DNA of 64,000 nucleotides from BM003 sp963699835 (GTDB taxonomy: Bacteria; Pseudomonadota; Gammaproteobacteria; Steroidobacterales; BM003). Location: contig CAVOVJ010000013.1 of NCBI GenBank assembly GCA_963699835.1, positions 105,989 to 169,988 of the forward strand, read 5' to 3'. This document shows positions 27,295 to 35,788 of the stretch, piece by piece (the stretch's first letter is position 1; each line of letters begins with the position of its first letter). The notes below the pieces were generated by a model that made no database searches, was not told the origin of the DNA, and was given only the letters and a program-made list of their open reading frames with translations. The translations under genes were made by a program, and so were the position numbers.

Positions 27295-29253
27295 CTACGC
27301 TATGCGTTTGGGCCGCGCTGACCTTGGTGAAAACACGGCCAGCAATGGCAGCAGCCATAGCAGGGCGCCGCCGCCGCCGCTACCGCTCGACGTGGGTGGA
27401 GCAGGTTTGCAGCTCGGCGAACTGGTCGGTGGATTCGCGTCTGCGTCGGTTGCGGCAAAAAAACTGATCGTGCAGTCGGGGCCGCCAATATCGCCATCCT
27501 CGCCAAGCTCGTTTTCGAATCCCGTCCAGTGCCCGGCGGACCACGATACTGGCGTCGCCGGGTCGCCATCGAGTTTCTGGCCCGACAGGTCGGCATTGTC
27601 CAGTACCAGCAAAACCGGCCGTGCCGAGCTGGTAGCGACATTGGCCGGCAGCGTGAAATCGACGCTAAGGCTGTCATCACGATAGCGATGGTAACCATCG
27701 GGCGCGCCGCCGGGCCCAACGTTCCAGACCGATGCGCGATTGATCTGAAGCGGAAGACTGGCTGCACTCTGGCCGGGAAACTCAAGCCTCGCACTGCCGC
27801 TGTCGGCATCGACCGTCTGACCGGCAAAGGCCCGAATCTCTCCGTTTTCGTCACGCCACCGCATCGGTTTGCTGAATGCGACCCAGAGGCTGTACCGGAC
27901 TCCGGGAAGAAGCGCGGTATTGGTGCTCACCCGGAGGGAACGCCGACCGCCGTTACCGGACCAGTCCGCGCGGTACACGATGTTCCCGTCATCCGCGCCG
28001 CGAACTTCTACGGCAACCATGTTGGGCGGGCCAGCCTGGCGATAAAACCCAAGCAAATGCGTTTGCGCCTGCTCTTCGCGCATGCGTGCCACTTCCGAGT
28101 CGGGGAGAATGAACCCACTGTGACCGTGGCTCGCGGTGCCGCCGTAGTCCTGTCCGCCGTTCAGAGGCTCGAGCTCCAGAGTCCATGATGGTATCTGGTA
28201 CTGATACGCAAAATAGTCTGCAGTCGTGCCGATCGCATCGCTGCCGACTCCGGATGCATTGCTGCGGCCGTCGCGATACTTGAAGCTGGTGACCGCTCGC
28301 ATCCTTTGCATCAGCTCGACCGTGAGTTCGTCACGCCTGGCGTTGCCGGTCAACGGCGCGAAAAAAATTTGCGAGAAAGAGTGTACGTCGACATACAGGC
28401 GCAGCCGCTCGGCCGGCGCCAGCGTTGCCGCTGCCTGCAGCGCCAGTATCTCGGGCTCGGACGCAATCGCAGGCCCGCGATTGACGAGGCTGACCGGATC
28501 GCTCGAGGAGCTGTTGTTCTGACCGTAGCCGTGCTCATTGTTGCGATTCAGATCGACGCCCTGGAAGTTGTCCGCCGTGTTATCCAGGTCGGTATCGACA
28601 AGTCCGCCTGCGTAGCGCATGTTCTTGCGGCGCATCCGGCCATCGCGGGGCTGATCAGGGTCGGCACTGAAACGCTCGGGGTAGCGCTGGGTCTGGCGGA
28701 ACCCGTCGATATTTAGCGTCGGGATGATTACGACGTTGAGATTGTCAGACAGGTACTGGCCGATACCGGCATCACTCGAAAGCTGTGCCAGGGTTTCCAT
28801 CAGCCCGGTGACGACCTCCGCCGACTGCCACTCGCGCGCATGTATCATGCCGTTGATCAGCACGGCGGGCTCGGGGTCTCCGAGCGTTGTGGTCCGATCG
28901 CTGTCACCCATGATGTAGGCGACAATGTCCTCACCGAAACCGGTCTGACCAATCCGGGTGGATTCGACAGTGTCAAGCATGATGGCGAGTTCCAGGTGAC
29001 GCGCCTTCAGACTGTCATAACTGCGAAAACCGTCCACCGGTGTCAGCGAATCGACCGGTATCGGTACCGGATAGCCGAGAGTCACCTCATCGCTGCTGGC
29101 GCTGGCGCCGGCGACGTAGCGGAACATTGCGTCGCGACAGGACGGATCATCGGGATTACTGATCGATGCCCCGTTCAGACGACAGTCCGCTGCCGCCGTC
29201 GCAGCAGCCATGGCGGCCGCAATTGCCGCAAAGTAGGCTAGCGCCCGGCGCAT
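27295..29253 (-). CDS. Secreted M14 zinc carboxypeptidase with GlyGly-CTERM tail
   Basis: 652 residues. The signal peptide is MRRALAYFAAIAAAMAAATA. The zinc site is GMIHAREWQSAEVV (His and Glu, HxxE) near residue 137, with the third ligand His in YVDVHSFSQIFFAP; the catalytic Glu is in WTLELEP. A beta-rich C-terminal region follows. The end is SGSGGGGALLWLLPLLAVF then RSARPKRIA, that is Gly-rich, hydrophobic helix, basic tail: the GlyGly-CTERM signal processed by rhombosortase for surface export by type II secretion. The ATG overlaps the HEAT-like gene's stop, so the two are coupled. Confidence 0.92.
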   Translation of the reverse strand: MRRALAYFAAIAAAMAAATAAADCRLNGASISNPDDPSCRDAMFRYVAGASASSDEVTLGYPVPIPVDSLTPVDGFRSYDSLKARHLELAIMLDTVESTRIGQTGFGEDIVAYIMGDSDRTTTLGDPEPAVLINGMIHAREWQSAEVVTGLMETLAQLSSDAGIGQYLSDNLNVVIIPTLNIDGFRQTQRYPERFSADPDQPRDGRMRRKNMRYAGGLVDTDLDNTADNFQGVDLNRNNEHGYGQNNSSSSDPVSLVNRGPAIASEPEILALQAAATLAPAERLRLYVDVHSFSQIFFAPLTGNARRDELTVELMQRMRAVTSFKYRDGRSNASGVGSDAIGTTADYFAYQYQIPSWTLELEPLNGGQDYGGTASHGHSGFILPDSEVARMREEQAQTHLLGFYRQAGPPNMVAVEVRGADDGNIVYRADWSGNGGRRSLRVSTNTALLPGVRYSLWVAFSKPMRWRDENGEIRAFAGQTVDADSGSARLEFPGQSAASLPLQINRASVWNVGPGGAPDGYHRYRDDSLSVDFTLPANVATSSARPVLLVLDNADLSGQKLDGDPATPVSWSAGHWTGFENELGEDGDIGGPDCTISFFAATDADANPPTSSPSCKPAPPTSSGSGGGGALLWLLPLLAVFSPRSARPKRIA

Positions 29254-30427
29254 TGTCTTGCCTTGCGTCCAAGATCGCTATCGTCGAGCGATACGGTCAG
29301 CAGCTGCAAATGGCGCTGTGCGATGTCGCCGCTGTCGAGACAGAGCGACAGCAGCGCGCGGCGGCGGTGGGCGCTATCGCGAGCCGGGTCTGCGACAATC
29401 GCAGCGGCCCGCATCGCGACTGCCGGATCGGAAACGCGGGCAAGGGCCGCGGCAGCGGAGCCACCGTTGTCCTGATTTTCGAGCTCCTTCCAGATGAGCG
29501 CCATGGCATCCGGCGAGACCGGTCCGAACCGGGCCAGGATAAACAGGCTATGCGACGCAAGTGCAGGGTCGCGCAGGGAAAGCCGCAGCAACGGGAGGGC
29601 GCGTTCCGGCCCGAGTCGTTCGCCCAGCGCAGCCAGCATATCGAGCGCATCACGTGAGCCGGCATGCTTTATTGCTGAGCGAGCCAGATCGGTATCGCCG
29701 GTTCTGGCCGCCACTTCGGCCGCAAACCAGCCCACAGCCGTGCCGCGCTCGAGCGCAGCCATCAGTTCAGGCGTCAGGCGCAGCAACGTGGTGTCAGGTG
29801 TGCGGCAACCGCGCTGAGCGCTCCGGTGCGCTCAGCCGGTCGGGCGCGCGCGAGATCGTCAATCAGGCCTTGCTCACCGGCCGCGAGTTTTGCCAGGAGG
29901 CGTGTCTCATACTCACGCGCCCGCCAGCCCCGTTCGGCTACGCGCGCGGCAGCCGCCGGGTCGTAGAGCGGCACGGCGGCCCGGTGGCCGCCTTCTTCCA
30001 GCCAGACCCAGGTCTGCGGCTCCAGTTTCGAGATCCGCTCGAGCAGGCGCCGTGCTTTCGCGTCCGGCGCCAGACCGCCGAGGAGTATCGCCCCAGTTTC
30101 AAGCAAGCGCTCGCGGGCCGCCGGCTCGAGAGATTGATCGGCCAGCAACGCCTCGATGCGGGTCGCGAGAACGGTGGAGTCCTTGCGTTCGGCAATTGAC
30201 CGAAGTTCGCGCAGTGTGGTGTCGCTGGTACCGCCGTGCGCGCTTCGCAACGCTTGAACCCGGGGAATCGCGTCCGGCTGTGCGACGACAACCGTACCGG
30301 GCAAAACCATGGCAATTGCAGGCAGCAATATCAGCGCAATCCGTATCCGGATCGGGACGTTGGCAGCGGCTGCTCGATGATTCAGCAACGGAGATCTTCC
30401 ATCAGACGCCCGCCTCAGAACGGACAC
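29238..30427 (-). pseudogene. HEAT-like repeat exported protein, frameshifted
   Basis: Two adjoining frames on the same strand read as one protein. The first (GTG at 30427 proposed; a TTG ~45 nt later is also possible) has a signal-like segment RIALILLPAIAMVLPGTVVVAQ and runs to ERTGALSAVAAHLTP. The second carries on from LRLTPELMAALERG to the stop at 29238 with the same Ala/Leu/Arg-rich helical repeats. Re-reading one base (a one-base deletion) near 29795-29806 joins them at about 390 residues. Helical repeats suggest a protein-binding scaffold. It overlaps the M14 peptidase start by 16 bp. Confidence 0.6.
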
Positions 30428-30495
30428 TCGTGTTTTTTTGAGTTCCTTGGGGTGGTGAAAGTTCACCGCCTGGGTGGCGGTTGTGCTCGCGGGGT

Positions 30496-30801
30496 TCAGG
30501 CAATCGCGCGTTGCCGGGTGACCGTCGAGTAAATCTGCACGATCTTGCCGGCGCACAAATCGGCCTCGGCATCTGACATCTTGCGCACCGTTGCGTGTAC
30601 GCGGGTCTCTTTCCCGATTGGAGTAACTTGTTTAAGTGTATTAGCTAACTCCATGAAATCATTTTTAATAATCTCGGGAAGTTGATCCGGATTCAGATCG
30701 CCAAGATTATCCAGAAAGGCACCTATCAGACGCTGCTTGATTGGCCCCGGTCCTACCAGGGTAAGCGTCGCCAGATAAAATCGCTCCCACGCCTCGGTCA
30801 T
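30496..30801 (-). CDS. Conserved-looking hypothetical protein
   Basis: 101 residues starting MTEAWERFYLATLTLVGPGP. No signal peptide or membrane helix. A balanced composition with alternating helical segments (IKQRLIGAFLDNLGDL, PEIIKNDFMELANTLKQV) looks like a real protein. I do not recognise the family. Upstream of the HEAT-like gene on the same strand but about 70 bp away, with ~140 bp before the next minus-strand gene. Confidence 0.6.
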   Translation of the reverse strand: MTEAWERFYLATLTLVGPGPIKQRLIGAFLDNLGDLNPDQLPEIIKNDFMELANTLKQVTPIGKETRVHATVRKMSDAEADLCAGKIVQIYSTVTRQRAIA

Positions 30802-31064
30802 TGCTGGCTCCAGAAACCGCTGAAATACTGAAGAAATAACGCGCGATCAACGAATCGCTCATCTCGTTGATCGGCAGCCCCGTCTACGTCCCGACGCGCG
30901 CCAACGGCTGTTATTGTTAGGTTATTTCGCCGTTTAATTTCACGTGCGTCGTGTCTTCGTAATATACGCTTGGCGAGCGAAATCGCAAGTGACCGCGAGA
31001 CGGGTCGCCGGTTGCGCCGGGGAAGCGGCGTGCCCGCAATTTGCCGTAGGCGAGTGGCCGCTGG

Positions 31065-32772
31065 TCAGGGATGCGTCGGGACAGTCTCGGGGAGAATTTT
31101 GCCGCTCGCATGCGGGAGTGAATCCAGACCGAGTATTCGCGCCAGGGTTGGTGCCATGTCCACCGCGCGAACCGGGCGGGTGATTTCCCTCGGCTGCGAC
31201 GCCGGGTACCACGAAGATCAGTGGAATATGGGTGTCGTATCGGTACGGTGAACCATGCATCGTCGCATAGGCGTCCGGTTGCGGATGAAGGTACCAAAAG
31301 GGTTTCTGGACCAGTATCACGTCGCCGGAGCGAGTCGGGTGAAAGGCATGCTGGAGCTTCGCGGCCAGCGCCGGGTCAGGTATTCGTCGCGCGAGAATAT
31401 CTGTGCGGGTTATCGCCAGGGCTACTCCGGGCTCGTCCCTTGCGATGTCGGCCACGACGGATTCCACTGCAGCAGGGTCGAGCTGCAATTCCGTAATTGC
31501 GCCGCGATCGAAAAAAAATGCCGGATTCGAAAATCCGGCCACGAGATTGCGGTCGGTGGCGAATGCCTCACGCAATTCCGTGCGGATGCGTTGCAATAAT
31601 CCAGGGACGTCGATCCGCCCCGCATCCATGCCCTGCGCAATATAGCGTTCCGGGATTTCAGGGATGCCGTGATCGGCGCTGAGAACGATCACCGTGTTTT
31701 CGAGACCGACGCGTTCGTCGATGAACTCGAGGAATCTCCCGAGACTCTTGTCGAGGCGGAACAGGTTGTCCTCGGCCTCGAGGCTGGAAGGTCCGAAAGA
31801 GTGGCCGATATAATCGGTCGCGGATAGACCGATTGCCAACAAGTCTGTGCCCCCACGCTGGCCTATACGTTCTTCTTCGACCAGCCGGCGCGCGACGTCG
31901 AATGTAAGCTCGTCGGTCATGGGTGTGAAGCGCAGCGCCGAGAAAAAGTCGCTGTCCTCATCGCGGTGAAGCGTGTGCGGGAACGTGTTGCCAATGTGCT
32001 CGGAACCCGTTTCCCATGCCGAGTCGTCCGCGTCGGAGTAAACGTAGGCAGCCCTGTCATCGAGCAAAGTCCATGCCTGGCGGCGCATGTCGCCGACCCT
32101 CCCCAGCGCATTCCACTGCGCAAGCCAGGCCGGAGTCTTCCGATAGTAATATCGGCTCGTTACGTACTGGCCGGTTTGCTTGTCGAACCAGAACGCTTTG
32201 CCGCGATGGCCACCGGGCAGGATCGCCGCACGTTCCTTGGTTGAAACCGAGAATACGCGTGCGGTGCCGCTACGCGCGTCGACCAGCGCATCACCCACCG
32301 TCTCCACCATCAGGTTGCGCGGCGAGGCGTTGTCGGTCGTGCCATCGACACCGTTGAGAAACGGGGAGGCCGGGTCGGCGACGCACCACACCTTCTGGTT
32401 CCCCTCGAACCATGCGTTACCAGTGATCCCATGCGCTGACGCCTGGGCACCGGTAAACAGCGTCGCGTGTCCGACCGCGGTAAATGTCGTGGCATGATCG
32501 AAATTCGCATCGCTGAATACGACACCGTGACGCTGCAGGTAGCCGAAGCCCGAGGACGGGTCGGCGTCAAACCTCGACCGGTATCGTGGCAACACGCTCC
32601 CGCGCAGCTGGTCGACGGTGAATGCGAGTACCAGCCGGGTCTCCGGTTGTGTCGGATTGGAGCTGCAACTGGCGAGGAGGAGGCAGACAGCGATGCCGAA
32701 AAACATGGTCGCGGCGGATCTGGGGCCTGCTCGGTACGACGGGCGCTGGCAAAGCCAGTCGGGCATCAGCAT
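31065..32772 (-). pseudogene. Alkaline-phosphatase-superfamily (type I phosphodiesterase-like) lipoprotein, C-terminal frameshift
   Basis: Starts MLMPDWLCQRPSYRAGP (GAGGA upstream of ATG 32772); hydrophobic MFFGIAVCLLLASC gives a lipobox. Superfamily metal sites: VLAFTVDQLRGSVLPRY (first Asp), DHATTFTAVGHATLFTG (Thr nucleophile, HATxFTG), LLAIGLSATDYIGHSFGP, SADHGIPEIPERY, and the last His in ATMHGSPYRYDTHIPL. Beyond VPGVAAE the frame degenerates. Dropping one base of CCC at 31187-31189 restores ITRPVRAVDMAPTLARILGL and a stop at 31065; otherwise the frame runs to 30940. About 568 residues when repaired. Predicted periplasmic or outer-membrane phosphatase; substrate unknown. Confidence 0.85.
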
Positions 32773-32938
32773 ACCGGTGCTTCCTCTGCGGTGATGGGTC
32801 GCGACCAGTCAGCGGTGTCTTCGGACAAGTCACGGTGACTGGGGGTCACTATTATTTGCCGCGTATCGGGGGCGCTGCAAACCGAAATATCGCGACCTTG
32901 CGGCATCACCGAATTCATTGGCTTCCTCCCTATATTCA

Positions 32939-32964
32939 GCCCCGCTCTTGCGGGGCATTTTTTT
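32939..32964 (+). terminator. Orphan intrinsic terminator on the + strand
   Basis: GCCCCGC-TCTT-GCGGGGC stem-loop (7 bp, 4-nt loop), then A and seven T. A textbook rho-independent terminator with no recognised + strand gene upstream in the 170 bp back to the phosphodiesterase start, so it may end a small RNA or an antisense transcript. Confidence 0.75.
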
Positions 32965-33434
32965 GCCTTTGGCGAATTTCTGTACCGCGCGTTATCGGTC
33001 TGTCGTCTGTTCTTTGCGATCGGGAATCCGTGGCATGATCCGGCGCATCGCGAATTTTTGGATTCATTCGGTCAAGGCCGCCAGAAATTCCTCACCGAGT
33101 CGAGTGTAGCGCGGAATTTTTTAGTGGGCGGTCCGGCCTGGAAAGAAATCGTGCGTCTGTTTCCGGATCAATCCGGTGATATCCCGAAGCCCGTCATTCC
33201 CCTTTGTTGGCGTCCAGTGCACCAGACATTGTGACCACGGCGATACTGCGATGGCGCTAGTGATGCTGCCGGATTGCGCGCAAGCTGATGATGTTGCCGC
33301 GCCAGATGCAAAGTCGACAGCAATTCCCGCCCGGGCGGAGATTGCCGGGTTGCCAAATCGTTTCTCGTCATCGGGCGAAACGATCCAGCCGGGTTCGAGG
33401 CAGCCGGGCTTCGCGTCATCAATGGTGACGGAGG

Positions 33435-33451
33435 TGTCGAATTCTCTTACA
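33435..33451 (+). promoter_or_regulatory. Upstream activator site (PEP-CTERM box candidate) 1
   Basis: TGTCGAATTCTCTTACA, 66 bp upstream of the -24 element. It matches the consensus YGTCGRWWTYYTTTACA shared by all five PEP-CTERM-type genes here; TGT/ACA ends give partial dyad symmetry, as expected of an enhancer-binding-protein site. Confidence 0.72.
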
Positions 33452-33517
33452 AAGCGGACTGTAAGCATATGATTCGCTTGTGTACAAAGCGAGCAACGAC
33501 GCGGCTTCCAGGTGGAT

Positions 33518-33533
33518 TGGCCCGTAATTTGCA
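33518..33533 (+). promoter_or_regulatory. Sigma-54 promoter of the PEP-CTERM gene at 33578
   Basis: TGGCCCGTAATTTGCA against the consensus TGGCACGNNNNTTGCW: one mismatch, exact spacing between the GG and GC elements. Predicted start of transcription is about 33544, giving a ~34-nt leader to the ATG at 33578. Confidence 0.78.
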
Positions 33534-33577
33534 TTGCCTTGGGTAAAGAAGAGTTTGTTTCAATTGCGGAGGTTCGG

Positions 33578-34330
33578 ATGTTTCCAACAAAAAGAATAAT
33601 TGGCGGGCTGATTGGCGCCGCGTTCGTTTTGGGTTCAGTCAGCGCCAATGCCCTGGTACTTTCCTTCGACCAGACCGCGACGGGTGAAGCGGAAGCACTC
33701 CCGACCAATATCGGGGCGCCGAACTGCGGTGGCAATGGCGGGACAGACGACTACTGCCTGAGTCCGCTGATTTTCGATGTCGGTGGCATTACCGTTACGG
33801 TTACTGCCGGCAGCAATCCGACAGAGAACACCCAGGACCTCGTGCCCTGGTATGACCTCGTTCCGGAGGATCGCGGTGGCATGGGCGCGGCCACGCCCGA
33901 TGAAGTCGCTGCCAACGATACCTCGGCGGACAGCGCGATCCAGAACGAGATCATATGGGTCAGCTTTTCCGAGAACGTGAATATCCTCGGCGCATGGTTC
34001 AACGGCAATCACATCGAGTTGAATAGCGAAATCGATGGCCCCTACGGATTTATCAGCTACCCTGACAGCGGCCAGTTGTACGGTGGCAGCCTGACCAACT
34101 CGTTTACCGATTGGGGCGAGTACCGTGACAACGCGACGTTCCCGACGTTCAGCACCATCGGCGATGCCTTCGCGTTCCAGGTCGGGATGATTGCCAATGG
34201 CGCTATAGAGAATATCCCCTATTACCTCGCCGGTTTGAGCTTCGAAACCGTTCCGGAGCCCGGCTCGCTGTTGCTGATCGGGCTTGGTCTGGCGGGTTTG
34301 GGTGTTGCCCGGCGTAGAAAGGCAGCGTAA
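33578..34330 (+). CDS. PEP-CTERM sorting-domain secreted protein
   Basis: 250 residues from ATG 33578, preceded by GGAGG at 33567-33571. Signal peptide FPTKRIIGGLIGAAFVLGSV ending NALA. The mature part is acidic, Gly/Asn-rich and beta-like; no catalytic motif was recognised. The tail VPEPGSLLLIGLGLAGLGVA then RRRKAA is a canonical PEP-CTERM signal (VPEP motif, transmembrane helix, Arg cluster), cleaved by an exosortase elsewhere in the genome. Expression is predicted to depend on sigma-54. A strong terminator lies ~130 bp downstream. Confidence 0.93.
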   Translation: MFPTKRIIGGLIGAAFVLGSVSANALVLSFDQTATGEAEALPTNIGAPNCGGNGGTDDYCLSPLIFDVGGITVTVTAGSNPTENTQDLVPWYDLVPEDRGGMGAATPDEVAANDTSADSAIQNEIIWVSFSENVNILGAWFNGNHIELNSEIDGPYGFISYPDSGQLYGGSLTNSFTDWGEYRDNATFPTFSTIGDAFAFQVGMIANGAIENIPYYLAGLSFETVPEPGSLLLIGLGLAGLGVARRRKAA

Positions 34331-34460
34331 CCCCGGTAGGTTCAGGTCGTCTCATAAAGGAAAAACAATATCTCCAGGGAGGAGCCAGGTAGTGGTCGGC
34401 AACGAGAAACAACAACAACAATAACTCGTCCCCTGCAGACCCGGCAGGCTACTACCGGAA

Positions 34461-34485
34461 ACCCCGCCTCGGCGGGGTTTTTTTT
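34461..34485 (+). terminator. Intrinsic terminator after the PEP-CTERM gene
   Basis: ACCCCGC-CTCG-GCGGGGT stem-loop followed by an unbroken T run. It ends the 33578-34330 transcript. Confidence 0.88.
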
Positions 34486-34744
34486 GTCTGTTGCCGAGCC
34501 TCGGTGACTTTATCCCCGACCGGTGGCGGAGTCCGCTTTTCCACAATGGTAATCAGACTCTCCCGCCTCTGTATTAAAATGCCGGCAATTTTCTCGAAGA
34601 CTCCGGGTCTTCCGGATTGGTGCTGATGCGGCTGGTATTTGCGTCGCTATGGTGACTGTTCCACCGATTGTCAGGGAGCGGCGCTGCCCGAATTATTCGA
34701 TCCGGGACGATGGACTGGCTGCCTGCAGCGGCATATGCGGCAGT

Positions 34745-34966
34745 TCATCTCGCCGTGATGGCGGGAGTTGGCCAGCGCAATTCGGCGGGCTCGGGCGCTT
34801 CGAGCCACCGGTTGACGTTCGTGATGCCGGCTTTCCAGCGGCGATGATCGAGTGCGCGACGGGCTTCCGATTCGGCAACAGGTCGTGGCCAGCCGCCGTC
34901 GAATTCGCCGATTGCCGCACGTTCCTCGAAAAACTCGAGTTCGTCGTTGTTCAGTACCTGCCTCAT
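34745..34966 (-). CDS. Possible small protein, 73 residues
   Basis: MRQVLNNDELEFFEERAAIG and the following acidic, Trp-containing sequence (GGWPRPVAESEARRALDHRR) look more protein-like than the overlapping frames. There is no clear Shine-Dalgarno, no family I recognise, and it stands alone in ~600 bp between a terminator and the tRNA. Low confidence. Confidence 0.3.
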   Translation of the reverse strand: MRQVLNNDELEFFEERAAIGEFDGGWPRPVAESEARRALDHRRWKAGITNVNRWLEAPEPAELRWPTPAITAR

Positions 34967-35082
34967 GGACCCATTCAGGCAGATGCACGGGCTTATCAGG
35001 TGAGCCTATTGCTACGAGTGTCGTTCGGCCGTTCGCAAGTCGCGATGTTTTCAGCAGGAACAGGGATGGATGTTTGTCGGAA

Positions 35083-35157
35083 TGGTAGGCGCGATGGGAG
35101 TCGAACCACATGCCTCTGCCAGGTAATAGCAGTGCTCTGCCACTGAGCTACGCGCCT
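35083..35157 (-). tRNA. tRNA, apparent anticodon UAC (Val), irregular
   Basis: 75 nt including an encoded CCA. The acceptor AGGCGCG/CGCGCCT pairs perfectly with discriminator A. The D-arm is GCTC-AGTGGCA-GAGC. The anticodon stem CTGCT/GGCAG closes a 7-nt loop ATTACCT whose positions 34-36 are UAC, but 37-38 are C and U, where purines are normal. The T-arm pairs only if one U is bulged (ATG-U-GG with CCCAT) and the variable loop is four bases. It may be a divergent tRNA-Val, a tRNA pseudogene, or carry a base-call error. Confidence 0.65.
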
Positions 35158-35187
35158 TTCGTTTTGCTGCCCGGCAACCCGCGTTCG

Positions 35188-35409
35188 TCACTTCTTCGCT
35201 GGGGTCCGCGCGGTGTTGCCGTGAACCTGCTGGATCAGCAGCTCTGTCTGATCGCGCATGTAAAGCGCAAGATCAGTAACCTCGGTCAGTCCTTTCAGCA
35301 TTGTAACCATTGCGCGTTCACGATCGGTTGCTGCAATGTCTCTGATCCGCGCCATCTGGTTGCAGAAGCGATGGCCAAACGCAGGAGCAGGCTTGTGGTT
35401 GCGAATCAT
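35188..35409 (-). CDS. Small hypothetical protein upstream of the tRNA
   Basis: 73 residues, MIRNHKPAPAFGHRFCNQMA, then helical ARIRDIAATDRERAMVTMLK and GLTEVTDLALYMRDQTELLI. GGGAACGAAACG precedes the ATG. No export signal and no family recognised. It lies 30 bp upstream of the tRNA on the same strand. Confidence 0.5.
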   Translation of the reverse strand: MIRNHKPAPAFGHRFCNQMARIRDIAATDRERAMVTMLKGLTEVTDLALYMRDQTELLIQQVHGNTARTPAKK

Positions 35410-35655
35410 CGTTTCGTTCCCGTATGGTAGCGCTTGTCTACGTGCTGTGGTGTGCGCGGGTGTGCGTTCAGGCTGACTTCGCTCATTACGCTACCCTTCG
35501 TAGCGGGCCGGCTCCGTTAACTCCGTCACGGAATAATCAGGCGGCGACGGTCAGCGGAGCAAGTCCCGGCGAGCGGCGCGACCGGCATCGGTCTGGCGGG
35601 CAGGGTGCGTGATTGCAGACGTTCTCAGTACCGGGCCATGGCTGTGCCGGCTATC

Positions 35656-35680
35656 CGCGCCAGCCGGGCGCGCTTTTTTT
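35656..35680 (+). terminator. Orphan intrinsic terminator upstream of the gene at 35789
   Basis: CGCGCC-AGCCG-GGCGCG stem-loop followed by CTTTTTTT. No + strand gene ends here. It lies ~110 bp before the ATG of the following gene in the same orientation, so it could end a small RNA or act as a leader attenuator. The 35410-35788 interval otherwise shows nothing. Confidence 0.6.
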
Positions 35681-35788
35681 CCCGGCGACCGCGATTAGCG
35701 TTGGACTGGTTATTCCCAATTGCCTATAGTCGTCTGGCGAAGCCAATAAGCCCGATTGGGCCATTATTAAAAAGCGCGGTGCAGATTC

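Larger units (their letters stand above)
32773..33577. other. Long non-coding stretch upstream of the first PEP-CTERM gene
   Basis: About 800 bp without a convincing gene. It contains the orphan terminator (32939-32964), a 17-bp regulatory site (33435-33451) and a sigma-54 promoter (33518-33533). Open frames on both strands between 33100 and 33735 exist, but they cover the promoter and lack family resemblance. Confidence 0.6.

Noticed and set aside
33121..33735. 204-codon minus-strand open frame
   Set aside because: It covers the activator site, the sigma-54 promoter and the start of the PEP-CTERM gene, has no Shine-Dalgarno, and shows no family resemblance.
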